Below, one piece after another: positions 52,936 through 63,200 of a stretch of DNA of 64,000 bases. Position 1 is the first letter of the stretch. Each line of letters begins with the position of its first letter. Origin of the DNA: Desulfoferrobacter suflitae (GTDB lineage: Bacteria; Desulfobacterota; Syntrophobacteria; Syntrophobacterales; Syntrophobacteraceae); the NCBI RefSeq assembly GCF_022603395.1, contig NZ_JAIBKA010000001.1:186001-250000 (forward strand), written 5' to 3'. The notes under the pieces were generated by a model. It did not search any database, was not told where the DNA came from, and saw nothing but the letters and a program-made list of their open reading frames with translations. A program made the position numbers and the translations under genes.

Positions 52936-53640
52936 ATGGATACTGAACAGTCAACAAATCTGAAAGCTATGGAGCTGATTCAAAAGGCTCTCGGGAATAC
53001 CATCGCAGGAGGAGATCTGGGAGTACTGTTGGCAAGAGCCGGTGTCGGCAAGACCGCATGTTTGACTCACATTGCTCTGGAGCATCTGCTGCGCGGTTTT
53101 CCAGTGCTCCATGTCTGCCTGAACGAGGTTCCCGACAAGATTAAAGTCTGGTATGCTGAATTTCTGAAAAATATTGCCGCGTCTCAACCGGAGGTTGACC
53201 TTCAGAAACTGCAACACGGCATCGAACCACTGCGCTTCATCCTGGCTTATTTGCATCAGACGTTTACCCTGGAAAAATTGCAGCAGAGCCTGCTTAACTT
53301 GAAGGAACAAGCCAAGTTTAAACCTTCCATGGTAGTTCTGGATGGAATGAATTTTGATCAGGTAACACGCGGCACAATTGAAGCACTCAAGAGTTTTGCA
53401 GTCAGAAATGAAGTGCCCATTTGGATGTCGGCTTTGACCCATCGACACATTACCACCGTAAATGAACGGGGCATCCCCTATCCCTGCCATGAAACGGATG
53501 ATCTTTTTGCGGCGATCCTTTTGCTTGAACCAGTGACCGATGCAATTCAAATCAAGGTGTTGAAGCATGCGGATAATTTTCAACCCGAATATCCTGCGCT
53601 CTTTCTGAATCCACAAACGTATATGCTGCAACTGGGATGA
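52936..53640 (+). CDS. RecA-superfamily (KaiC/DnaB-like) ATPase
   Basis: A 234-residue single-domain ATPase. Walker A is LARAGVGKTACLTHIA, Walker B is PSMVVLDGMNF, and a PIWMSALTHRH strand precedes an apparent sensor. I use the ATG at 52936 with GGGAGG upstream. It has no DNA-binding or partner domain. It is followed 44 nt later by a coiled-coil protein, probably in one operon. Function is unknown. Confidence 0.82.
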   Translation: MDTEQSTNLKAMELIQKALGNTIAGGDLGVLLARAGVGKTACLTHIALEHLLRGFPVLHVCLNEVPDKIKVWYAEFLKNIAASQPEVDLQKLQHGIEPLRFILAYLHQTFTLEKLQQSLLNLKEQAKFKPSMVVLDGMNFDQVTRGTIEALKSFAVRNEVPIWMSALTHRHITTVNERGIPYPCHETDDLFAAILLLEPVTDAIQIKVLKHADNFQPEYPALFLNPQTYMLQLG

Positions 53641-53684
53641 GAACCATGAACCAAACAGGAAACATCAGTTGACAAGGAATTCCC

Positions 53685-54398
53685 ATGGAAGATGACTTAA
53701 TTGCCAGTTTAACCAGACAGGTCAAAGAAGAAGTCGTTGAAAATTATCTGACCGAAAGACGGCTTCTCGAGCTGCAAGTAGAGGATCTCCTGGAGCAGGC
53801 CAACCAGACCAGACTCCAAGCAGCGCGGACCGGCAGACGCCTGACCCGATTGGCCTACCTGGTAATTAAATCGGATATGCAGGCGGAGCTTCTTCATTTG
53901 ATGAAAATTCCCGAGAATTCCTTCTGGAGCTCCTGTATCACCCAGCAGTTTACCCGCGGCGTGCGTTTCATCCGCGTTCGAGGTTTCACGGACAAGGCCA
54001 AATTCAGAAAGCTGTTTGTTGAATCCTATGTTAGATTCTACCAGCGGATGGTCGAATACCAAAAGGCCTACAACAATCTGAAGGCGGAATGCCAGGCAGT
54101 GAACTCCAATATCAAACGATTTCGAAATAACTTTGATCTCCTCACCATTATTAATTTTCTCAAGAGCTTGGATACCGTGACCCTGGAGAGGAAAATTTTC
54201 CTGGGGGAAAACTTCACTGCAGCGGAATTGGCTTCCATCGATCAGAAACTGCAAATAAACCTGATCTCTTTCGAACTGTTCGATGTGCCTCCACCTTTGA
54301 CCCTGCCGAAACCCGAGCGCATGGAAGAACCACTGAGCGATCTTGCTGTGAGAGTCTACCGTAAATTTCAAACCGATATAAAGCGAATCATGTGCTGA
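53685..54398 (+). CDS. Coiled-coil hypothetical protein
   Basis: A 237-residue, largely helical, charged protein (KEEVVENYLTERRLLELQVEDLLEQANQ; FYQRMVEYQKAYNNLKAECQ) with a short basic C-terminus. No signal peptide or family recognised. Its position after the RecA-fold ATPase suggests a joint function. Confidence 0.78.
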   Translation: MEDDLIASLTRQVKEEVVENYLTERRLLELQVEDLLEQANQTRLQAARTGRRLTRLAYLVIKSDMQAELLHLMKIPENSFWSSCITQQFTRGVRFIRVRGFTDKAKFRKLFVESYVRFYQRMVEYQKAYNNLKAECQAVNSNIKRFRNNFDLLTIINFLKSLDTVTLERKIFLGENFTAAELASIDQKLQINLISFELFDVPPPLTLPKPERMEEPLSDLAVRVYRKFQTDIKRIMC

Positions 54399-55005
54399 GT
54401 TGCCCCTCCAAGACCCCTCATTACCCAACTTTTGAGCCCCCATGACAAACCCTGTACGGCTCTGGTTGGAAGGGTATCAATCGCACCTTTCTTTGTCTTT
54501 ACGCTTTTCTCACGACAATCCATCTCCCCCCTCTCGCCGCCTTGCCATACGAGCTAAAATCATTATCAGCCGAGCGTGCGCGGGGCGTTAGGGACCACCT
54601 CCGGTGTTCCTTGCAGCAGTACTTCTTGAAAAACGAGAGATTTTCTTATAAACTAAGCTTGCACTCATTTGAATAATTACTCTTATTTTTAAGTGAACAT
54701 ACCAATGTCGTTTATGTTTCTTTTTCATATTTCGTTTTAACGTACTTCTTGATTTCCAAGGGCGATCGGAGAACAATCACTTTTTATTGAGCTGTTGCAT
54801 ATTGCCTTGGCCTGATAGCATTCAGAGATGCTCCTTAATCTGTTGCGGCTCAAAGTTTCCATCTCTTGCTCCCAGAATGTGTGCTCAGGATCTGCAACCA
54901 TTTTCCGACGTTAAAGGCAGTTTCACCTGCGGTCAATTGCAACCGTCTGACGCAACCTGACAACAAAAACATGAGAGATTTTCCGACAACAGTTGAAGAG
55001 GTTGG
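54399..55005. other. 607-bp intergenic region before the large Hdr operon
   Basis: No gene is supported. The centre (54640-54760) is very AT-rich, unlike the GC-rich operon that follows, and may hold the promoter. TTGAAA and TATAAA near 54626-54652 are only 15 nt apart, so no promoter is called. No -24/-12 element was found on this strand. Confidence 0.5.
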
Positions 55006-58000
55006 ATGATGCCTGCGAGAATCGGCTTTTACATTTGCCATTGTGGCACGAACATAGCGGGGAAGGTGCGCACGGAGGAAGTAGCGGAGTTTGCGCGGGG
55101 CTTGTACGGAGTGGTGGTGGCGCGTGACTACAAGTTCATGTGCTCGGACCCAGGTCAGGAGATGATTCAAAAGGACATCCGGGATCTGAGTTTGAACCGG
55201 GTGGTGGTGGCGTCGTGTTCGCCGCGGCTGCACGAAAAGACGTTTCAGTCGGCGTGTCAGCGGGCGGGTTTGAACCCGTATTATTTTCAGATGGCGTGTG
55301 TGCGGGAGCACTGCTCGTGGGTGACAGAAGACGCAACCGAAGCGACGGAGAAGGCGAAGGGGCTGGCGGCCGCGGCGATCAACCGGGTGAACTACCACCA
55401 GAGGCTGGCGAGCAGGCAGGTGCAGGTACACCCGGATGTCCTGGTGGTGGGAGCGGGGATAGCAGGCATCCAGGCGTCTTTGGACATCGCCCGGGCGGGC
55501 CATAAGGTCTATTTGGTGGAGAAGGACCCGTCCATCGGTGGGCACATGGTGCAGTTTGACAAGACCTTTCCGACTCTGGACTGCGCGGCCTGCATCTCGA
55601 CTCCAAAAACGGTTGCGGTGAGCCAGAGCCCGGAGATCGAGCTGCTAAGCTACAGCGAAGTGACGGAGCTGCAGGGGTATGTGGGGAACTTCAGGGCAAA
55701 GATCAAGCGCAAGGCGCGCTTTGTTTTGGAGGAAAACTGTACGGGCTGCGGGCAGTGCGCGGAAGTCTGCCCGGTTTCGGTAACCAACGAGTTTGACGAG
55801 CGGTTATCGGAGCGCAAGGCGATCTACCGGTTTTTCCCGCAGGCGGTTCCCATCACCTTTTGCATCGACAAAAAGGACCGGGCGCCGTGCAGCATCACCT
55901 GCCCGGCGGGCTTGAACGTACAGGGCTACGTGCAGCTGATCGGTCAGGGGAAGTACCGCGAGGCAGTGCAGTTGATCCTTGAGCGGGTGCCGCTGCCGGG
56001 GGTGCTGGGGCGGGTGTGCCCGCACCCGTGCGAGTACCAGTGCCGCCGGCTGGAAGTGGACGAGGCGCTGGCCATAAGGGATTTGAAGCGTTATGCGGCG
56101 GACCGGGTGGATTTTTCCGCACTTCCCATACCGCGGATCGAGGAGCGGGAGGCGAAGGTGGCGGTGATCGGATCGGGGCCGGCGGGCCTTACAGCGGCAT
56201 ATGATCTGCGGCTGCAGGGATACCGGGTGACTATTTTTGAAGCGCTTGAGGTTCTGGGCGGCATGCTGCGGGTGGGGATACCGGACTATCGGCTGCCGCC
56301 GCAGGTGTTGGATGCGGAAATCAACCATATCCTGAACCATGGGATTGAGGTTCGAAGCGGTCAGAGGCTGGGTTCGGATTTCACCCTGGAGGATTTGCGA
56401 AATGAGGGATTTCAGGCGATCCTGGTGTGCATCGGGGCGCACCGCAGCCTCAAGTTGAACATTGCCGGGGAAGAGGACTACGCAGGGGTGCTGGATGCGG
56501 TGCATTTCCTGCGCGAAGTCAATCTGGGGGAGAGGCGGCGTCCCGGCGAGCGGGTGGCCATTGTGGGGGGTGGCAATGTGGCCGTGGATGCGGCGCGAAC
56601 CGCTCTGCGGCTGGGCTGCAGTGAGGTTTCAGTGGTCTACCGGCGGAGTCGAAGCGAGATGCCCGCCTATCCGGAGGAAATCGAGGAGGCACTGCGTGAA
56701 GGGGTTGAGATCCACTACCTCACGGCACCTGCTGCGATTCACGGGGAAAACGGCAGGGTGGCGGGGCTCGAATGTCTCAAAACAGAGCTGGGACCGGCCG
56801 ATGAGAGCGGCAGGAGGCGGCCCACCCCGATTGCCGGCTCGGAGTTTGTGATCGCTTGCGATGCGGTCATTTCCGCCATCGGGCAGGAACCGGAAGCGGA
56901 CTGCATGGCGCAAAGCGGAGTCGAGATCAGCCGCAGAAACCGGCTTCTGGTGCAAAGCGGGAGCATGCAGACTGCACAGACCGATGTGTTTTCGGCAGGG
57001 GACAGCGTGACCGGCCCGGCCACGGTAATCGACGCCATTGCCGGCGGCCACCGGGCGGCAGAGGCCATCGACCGTTATCTGAGGGGAGAAGACCTGGAGG
57101 CTTTTGCAGCAGGCCTTGGCGGAGAACGTGCGGGGAAGGACTGGGCGCCGATCCCACACCACCTTGCAAGGACGCCCCGGGCACGGCTACAGTACCGGGA
57201 AGCGGTCGGGAGCGCCAAGACGTTTGAGGAAGTGTCCCTTGGCCTGAACGATGCAGAGGCGCAGCGGGAGGCCGGGCGCTGCCTCAATTGCGGGGTGTGC
57301 TCGGAGTGCATGGAATGCGTGCGGGCCTGTGAGCGAAACGCCATCTCGCACAGCATGCAGGATCAGGAGATGGAGGTGGAGGTGGGCACGGTGGTGCTTG
57401 CCACCGGCTTCGACATCCTCGACCCCTCTCCCTTGAAGCAATACGGCTACGGACGTTATGCGGAAGTGTATACGGGCCTCGAGTTCGAGCGGTTGAACAA
57501 TGCCGTCGGTCCGACCGGCGGCCGCATCGAGATGAAAAACGGGGAAAAACCGGCAAGCGTTGCCATCATCCACTGTGTGGGCAGCCGCGATGTACATCAC
57601 CATGAGTACTGCTCGCGGGTGTGCTGCATGTACGCCTTGAAGTACGGCCACTTGATCAAGGAGAAGGTGGGTCACGAGACACGCATCTACAACTTTTACA
57701 TCGATATGCGCTGCTTTGGCAAAGGCTATGAGGAATTCTACCGCAGGCTGCAGGAGGAAGGCATCACCTTCATCCGCGGCCGACCGGCGGAGATCACCGA
57801 CCGGGCGGTCACGGAAAACGAACGGGACAAGCTGATTGTTGTGGGAGAGGACACTCTCCTCGGCAAACGCCTGCGCATCCCGGTGGATATGGTGATCCTT
57901 TGCACCGCCATGCAGGCGCGGGAGAACGCGGCGGACGTGGCCCGGGTGTTCGGCGTGAACCAGGGGGGAGACGGCTTTTTTCTGGAAGAGCACCCGAAGC

Positions 58001-58383
58001 TTGGGCCCATGTCGACCGCCACCGACGGAATTTTTCTTGCAGGCACCTGTCAGGGGCCCAAGGACATTCCGGATGCCGTGTCGCACGCCGCAGGCGCGGC
58101 GGCCCAGGCACTGGCCCTGGCCACGCGCGGAAAAGTCGAGATCTCCTCGACGGTATCCTGGATCGACCCGGATGTGTGTGCGGGATGCCGCACCTGCATC
58201 GGGCTGTGCGCCTATTCGGCCATCGAGTTCGATGCCCGAAGAGGGGTGTCGGTGGTGAACGACGCTCTGTGCAAGGGATGCGGCAGCTGCGCCGGATTTT
58301 GCCCGAGCGGCGCGGCCCAGGTGAAGCACTTCACGGCCAAACAGGTGTTTGCCGAGATCGATGCGCTGCTCGAAGCGCTGTGA
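55006..58383 (+). CDS. hdrA: HdrA with an inserted GltD/NfnB-type NAD(P)-binding module
   Basis: A 1,125-residue fusion. HdrA N-terminal domain (FYICHCGTN, FMCSDPGQEM, VASCSPRLHE), then the flavin site GAGIAG and FPTLDCAACISTPK, and CTGCGQCAEVCP near residue 250. From about 285 to 760 a complete GltD-type module is inserted: [78 protein letters not shown]. HdrA then resumes with CLNCGVCSECMECVRACE, YCSRVCCMYALKYG, and two C-terminal ferredoxin motifs (CAGCRTCIGLC, CKGCGSCAGFCP). This puts a likely NAD(P)H site inside a flavin-bifurcating HdrA. First gene of the operon; start 55006 or 55009. Confidence 0.93.
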   Translation: MMPARIGFYICHCGTNIAGKVRTEEVAEFARGLYGVVVARDYKFMCSDPGQEMIQKDIRDLSLNRVVVASCSPRLHEKTFQSACQRAGLNPYYFQMACVREHCSWVTEDATEATEKAKGLAAAAINRVNYHQRLASRQVQVHPDVLVVGAGIAGIQASLDIARAGHKVYLVEKDPSIGGHMVQFDKTFPTLDCAACISTPKTVAVSQSPEIELLSYSEVTELQGYVGNFRAKIKRKARFVLEENCTGCGQCAEVCPVSVTNEFDERLSERKAIYRFFPQAVPITFCIDKKDRAPCSITCPAGLNVQGYVQLIGQGKYREAVQLILERVPLPGVLGRVCPHPCEYQCRRLEVDEALAIRDLKRYAADRVDFSALPIPRIEEREAKVAVIGSGPAGLTAAYDLRLQGYRVTIFEALEVLGGMLRVGIPDYRLPPQVLDAEINHILNHGIEVRSGQRLGSDFTLEDLRNEGFQAILVCIGAHRSLKLNIAGEEDYAGVLDAVHFLREVNLGERRRPGERVAIVGGGNVAVDAARTALRLGCSEVSVVYRRSRSEMPAYPEEIEEALREGVEIHYLTAPAAIHGENGRVAGLECLKTELGPADESGRRRPTPIAGSEFVIACDAVISAIGQEPEADCMAQSGVEISRRNRLLVQSGSMQTAQTDVFSAGDSVTGPATVIDAIAGGHRAAEAIDRYLRGEDLEAFAAGLGGERAGKDWAPIPHHLARTPRARLQYREAVGSAKTFEEVSLGLNDAEAQREAGRCLNCGVCSECMECVRACERNAISHSMQDQEMEVEVGTVVLATGFDILDPSPLKQYGYGRYAEVYTGLEFERLNNAVGPTGGRIEMKNGEKPASVAIIHCVGSRDVHHHEYCSRVCCMYALKYGHLIKEKVGHETRIYNFYIDMRCFGKGYEEFYRRLQEEGITFIRGRPAEITDRAVTENERDKLIVVGEDTLLGKRLRIPVDMVILCTAMQARENAADVARVFGVNQGGDGFFLEEHPKLGPMSTATDGIFLAGTCQGPKDIPDAVSHAAGAAAQALALATRGKVEISSTVSWIDPDVCAGCRTCIGLCAYSAIEFDARRGVSVVNDALCKGCGSCAGFCPSGAAQVKHFTAKQVFAEIDALLEAL

Positions 58384-58439
58384 CCTATAGAGAATCCCTG
58401 CGGCGCGCTGCGCGGTCTGCGCGGTGAGTGCCCGGGAAA

Positions 58440-58874
58440 ATGGAGGAAGACGTGGGGGAATTTGAGCCGACCATCATCGCCTTTGTCTGCAACTGGTGCA
58501 CCTACACGGCGGCGGATTTAGCCGGCACATCGCGCTTGATCCAGCCACCCAACGTGCGCATGATCCGCATGATGTGCACCGGCATGGTGGACCCGAAGTA
58601 TGTGATCAAGGCGCTCCTCGAGGGAGCGGACGCGGTGCTGGTGAGCGGCTGCCACCCGGGGGACTGCCATTACATCAACGGCAACCTCAAGGCGCGCCGC
58701 CGCATCAAGCTGTTAAAAGAGATCCTGCCAAAGTTCGGCTTCGATGAAAGGCGGCTCAAGATGACCTGGATCGGGGCCAGCGAAGGGATTGATTTTGCCG
58801 AGACGATACGCGAACTGGTGGCTGAAGTGAAGGCTCTGGGTCCCAACCAGGCGCGCCGGCAGATGGTGATCTAG
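58440..58874 (+). CDS. mvhD: MvhD-type [2Fe-2S] subunit
   Basis: A 144-residue canonical MvhD: FVCNWCTYTAADLAG, RMIRMMCTGMVDPKYV, VSGCHPGDCHYINGN, all [2Fe-2S] ligands present. Unlike the divergent paralogue at 8375 it keeps the CNWC and CHPGDCHY motifs. The ATG at 58440 is used; a GTG at 58428 is possible. It lies between HdrA-GltD and the FrhB-like protein and links donor modules to HdrA. Confidence 0.95.
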   Translation: MEEDVGEFEPTIIAFVCNWCTYTAADLAGTSRLIQPPNVRMIRMMCTGMVDPKYVIKALLEGADAVLVSGCHPGDCHYINGNLKARRRIKLLKEILPKFGFDERRLKMTWIGASEGIDFAETIRELVAEVKALGPNQARRQMVI

Positions 58875-58998
58875 GGGATTCAGCGCAGAGGAAAGCCCAT
58901 GGACAGGGATCTCTGTTTGAGCTCTGCGGTCCATGTAGAGCGTCGCATCAACCAACGGGGAAAACGAACAGCCAAAGAGAAGCTGGAGAAAGAAAGCG

Positions 58999-60150
58999 AT
59001 GGCCAGGACAGCAGCAATTGAAGTGACGGAGGGAAACCCGGTAAAAGCCCTGCAGGAATTTTTTCGGACGCTCCTTGAAAGAGGCAAGATCGAGGCACTT
59101 CTGGTGGCTCGGCACCTTCCTGTGAGGAATGCGGTGATGCCCACCCTGGTGACCGATCCGCAGCAGTTGGCGGGAGCCGATCCACTCGCCCCGGTGTTTC
59201 CCATCAATGCGGCCAAGGTGGTGTCCCGCCTCACCCGCAAGCCATTTGAAGGAAGAGTGGCGGTGGTCTTGAGGCCGTGTGAGATACGCGCCTTCATCGA
59301 ACTGGTCAAGCTCAAACAGGGCCGCAGAGAGCAGCTGATCATCATCGGCATGGACTGTCTTGGCGCCTACGGCAATGTCGACTACCTGCGGTTTGCCGCG
59401 GCGGCAGGCGACGGCTCCAGCGCGACGCTGGACTTTATCCGCAATGCTTTGGAAGGACGTGGGACGGCCTTCGAGGACTTCGATATCACAACCGCCTGCA
59501 AGGCCTGCGAGCATTTTGTAGCGGAAAGCGCCGACCTTTCTTTCGAGCTTTTGGGGGCAACCCTCGGGGAAGGCCTTCCGCTCCAGGCCAACACGCCCTT
59601 GGGGGAAGCGCTTTTGGGGGAGCTCGGCCTGGCTTCCACTCGGGAACCTGCGGGGAGAAAGGAAGCGGTCCTAGATCTTTTGGCGCAGCGCACCGCCTAC
59701 CGCGACCGGATGTTTGCCGAAACCGCCGCGGCCACCTCGGATCTCGACAAGCTCATGAGCTATCTTGGCCACTGTGTCAACTGTTACAACTGCCGGGTGG
59801 CCTGTCCCGTCTGCTACTGCCGGGAGTGCGTGTTCACAACCGATGTGTTCGACCACGAACCGGCGCAGTTCCTCCGCTGGGCCAGAAAGAAGGGGGCCCT
59901 CAAGATGCCGACCGACACGGTCTTCTACCACCTGACCCGGCTGGCTCACATGAGCACGGCCTGCGTCGGCTGCGGCCAGTGCTCCAACGCCTGCCCGAAC
60001 CATGTGCCGGTGATGGAACTGTTTCGCACCATCGCGGCCGGCACCCAACGGGCCTTCGACTACGAGGCGGGACGCAGCGTGGAGGAGGAACCCCCGCTTT
60101 CGACTTTCCGCGAAAAGGAATTCTTTGAAGTGACCGGCGGCAAAGACTGA
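58999..60150 (+). CDS. FrhB/FdhB-like iron-sulfur flavoprotein subunit
   Basis: A 383-residue protein. The N-terminal half matches the FrhB/FdhB type: VVLRPCEIRAFIELVKLKQ, IIGMDCLGAYG and TTACKACEHFVA with conserved Cys. The C-terminal part has CVNCYNCRVACPVCYCREC and CVGCGQCSNACPN, ferredoxin-type clusters. Relatives serve as the electron-input subunit of F420- or NAD-linked formate dehydrogenases and Hdr complexes. Acceptor here could be F420, NAD(P) or ferredoxin. Confidence 0.88.
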   Translation: MARTAAIEVTEGNPVKALQEFFRTLLERGKIEALLVARHLPVRNAVMPTLVTDPQQLAGADPLAPVFPINAAKVVSRLTRKPFEGRVAVVLRPCEIRAFIELVKLKQGRREQLIIIGMDCLGAYGNVDYLRFAAAAGDGSSATLDFIRNALEGRGTAFEDFDITTACKACEHFVAESADLSFELLGATLGEGLPLQANTPLGEALLGELGLASTREPAGRKEAVLDLLAQRTAYRDRMFAETAAATSDLDKLMSYLGHCVNCYNCRVACPVCYCRECVFTTDVFDHEPAQFLRWARKKGALKMPTDTVFYHLTRLAHMSTACVGCGQCSNACPNHVPVMELFRTIAAGTQRAFDYEAGRSVEEEPPLSTFREKEFFEVTGGKD

Positions 60151-60249
60151 TCGATTCACCGCAGAGTGCGCCGAGAGATGGCTGCGGCAAAGTCTTACCG
60201 GGTTATCCTCTGCATTCTTCGCGGTTAACAGCAATCAAAGAGGCTCGCT

Positions 60250-63200
60250 ATGAAGAACAAGAGAGGCTCGGCCCTGGTGGTTGGAGCCGGCATCAGCGGG
60301 ATGCGCTCGGCGCTCGATTTGGCCGAGGAGGGCTATCGGGTGACCCTGATCGACAAGGCGCCCGGCCTCGGCGGGACGCTCAGGCAACTGGACTACCAGT
60401 TCCCGACCGACCACTGCGGCATGTGCAAGATGCTGCCCGTAGTGGAGCGCGACAGCGCATCGCAGTACTGCCTGCGCAAGGGCTTTTTCCACGAAAACAT
60501 TGACATCATGGCGGCCACCGAGCTGGTGGGGATCGAGGGGGAGCCGGGCAAGTTCCAGGTGACCCTGCGGCACCAGCCGACCATGGTGGATCCCGAGCGC
60601 TGCATCGGCTGCGCCGCGTGCGTCACGGTATGTCCGGTGGAAGTCCCTGATGAGTTCAACGCCGGTCTCACCACCCGCAAGGCCGTCTACCTTCCGGTGC
60701 CGCACAATGTTCCCAACCACTACGTGGTGGACCCGGCGGCGTGCAGCCGTTGCGGCGAGTGTGAACGGGTGTGTCCGACCGGGGCCATCGATCTTCAACT
60801 GGAGGCACGCAAGGCTTTCAAGGTGCTGGTAGTGGACGATGAGCTGGTTGTTCGGGATTCCATCAAGGAGTGGCTGGAAGACGCGGGCTTTCAGGTGGAA
60901 ATGGCCGAATCCGGGGTCGAAGCTTTGGAGAAGCTCTCGCAGGGGGGCTGCAGCCTGCTGCTGCTGGATGTCAAGATGCCCGGCATGGACGGCGTCGAGG
61001 TGCTGAAAAATGCCCGGGAGATGCATCCGGACCTCGATGTGGTGATGATGACCGCCTATGCCACCGTAGAAACGGCGGTCGAGGCCATGAAGGTGGGAGC
61101 CATGGACTACCTCATGAAGCCCTTCGATCCGGAGGCTCTGGTAGCCCTGGTGGTGAACAGGTACCGCAAGCTCCTGCGCATGGGCGAGCAGCAGTTCGAG
61201 GTGGGGGCCATCATTTTGGCGGCAGGCTTCGCCAATTTCGATCCGGCATCGGCCCCGGACACCTACGGGTATCACACCTTTGAAAACGTCGTAACGAGCA
61301 TCGAATACGAGAGGCTCATGAGCGGAACCGGTCCCCATGGGGGAAAGCTGCTGCGCCCGGAAGATTCTCAAAGGATCCGAAAGATCGCCTGGCTGCAGTG
61401 CGTCGGATCGCGTAACCTCCATCTGAACGCCGATTATTGTTCATCGGTTTGCTGCATGTTCTCCATCAAAGAGGCCCTTTTGGCCAAGGAAAAAAGCGAC
61501 GGGCAGGTGGATGCGGCCATTTTTTATATGGACATGCGCACTTTCGGTAAAGATTTTCAACGCTACCGGGAGCGGGCTGAAAGGGACTACGGGGTTCGCT
61601 TCATACGAAGCCGGGTGCATTCAGTGGAGGCGGGGGAAGCAGGCTGCCTGCAGCTGCGCTATTCGGATATTGAGGGCCGGATGCATGCGGAGGACTTCGA
61701 TCTGGTGGTGCTCGCCACCGGGCAGAGGCCCCCGGCGGGAAGCGATGAATTGGCGGAACTTTGCGGGGTCGAGCGGACCCCTTCGGGATTTTTTAAGACC
61801 GAGCCCTTTTCCTTCAGCCGCACGGCGAAGCAGGGGATCTTTGTGAGCGGCTCCTTTGGCGGCCTGCGGGACATCTCGGAATCGGTCATCCAGGCGGGCT
61901 CGGCGGCGTTTGCGGCATCAACGCTGCTGCACGCCGGGGGGGGAAGCCTGAGCCGGGTGACAGATGATGAGCCGGCTTACCGGGACGTTACGCGCGATCC
62001 TCCAAAGGTCGCTGCGGCGCTCTGCAGTTGTGCAGGGGATTTGGCGCGCGCGGCCGATTTCAAGGCAATCGCGCAAAAGCTTGAAGGGATGGGCCTTGAG
62101 GTTTTTTTGACCGAGCGGATGTGCACCCGCGAAGGGCTCGATGAAGCGTGCCGGGTATTGCGCGAAAGCCGGGCCAACCGGGTGCTGCTGGGGGCCTGCA
62201 TGCCCTATGTATACCAAAGGAAGTTGAAAGACCTGGGGAAGTCCATCGGGCTACATCCTTTTCTCATCGAAGTGGCGGACATACGCACTCCCGCCTTTCC
62301 CGGCCGGGGCGAAGACCGCGCCCGGGTCACGCGGGAGATCGCCTCGGTTCTTTCTATGGCGGCTTCGCGCCTGCAGGGAATCGATCCGCTGCCGCCCCGA
62401 AGCGTTCCTCTGAGCCGACGGGCTCTCGTGGTCGGGGGCGGGATTGCCGGCATGACGGCGGCTCTCGGCATAGCTGAGCACGGCTACGAGGTGGATCTCA
62501 TCGAGCGCTCGGAAAAACTCGGGGGCAACCTGCACCGCCTGTACCGCACTCTGGACGGTTGGTCTCCGCAACAGCTCCTGGAACAGACAGCTGCGGCCGT
62601 AAACAAGCATCCCCATATCTCGGTGCACCTGGAAGCCCGGGTGGTCCATTCGGAGGGGCAGGTGGGCCGCTTTGTCACCACCCTCGAACATGCCGGAGGG
62701 GCCGGGGAAACCATCGAGCACGGTGTGGCGATCCTTGCCACGGGAGGCTCCGAGGCGAAACCGCAGGAGTACGGCTACGGCCAGTGCGATGCCATCGTGA
62801 CGCAGCACGAACTCGAGGACCAGTTGCAGCGCGGCCAAGTCGCTCCGGGGGATCTCACATCCGTTGTCATGATCCAGTGCGTGGGGTCAAGGGAGGAGCC
62901 AAGAAACTACTGCAGCCGAGTCTGCTGTGCCGCAGCGCTGAAAAACGCCCTGTATCTCAAGGAGCACAATCCCCACGTAGAAGTCTACATCCTGTACCGG
63001 GACATGATGGCCTACGGCTTTCTCGAGAGTTACTACACCCAGGCGCGCAGGGCCGGAGTCGTTTTCATCCAGTACCAGGTAGCGGCAAAGCCCCGGGTGG
63101 AAACGGCCAACGGGGCGGTAACGGTAACGGCGCTCGATCCCTTGCTGCAGCGAGAGATCGCCTTATCGCCGGATCTCCTGGTGTTGAGCAGCGGCATCGT

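Noticed and set aside
54626-54652. TTGAAA / TATAAA as the promoter of the large Hdr operon
   Set aside because: The spacer is only 15 nt, outside the normal 16-18 range.
60235-61422. Minus-strand frame opposite the HdrA-receiver gene
   Set aside because: It is open only because of high GC; the plus strand encodes clear ferredoxin and receiver motifs.
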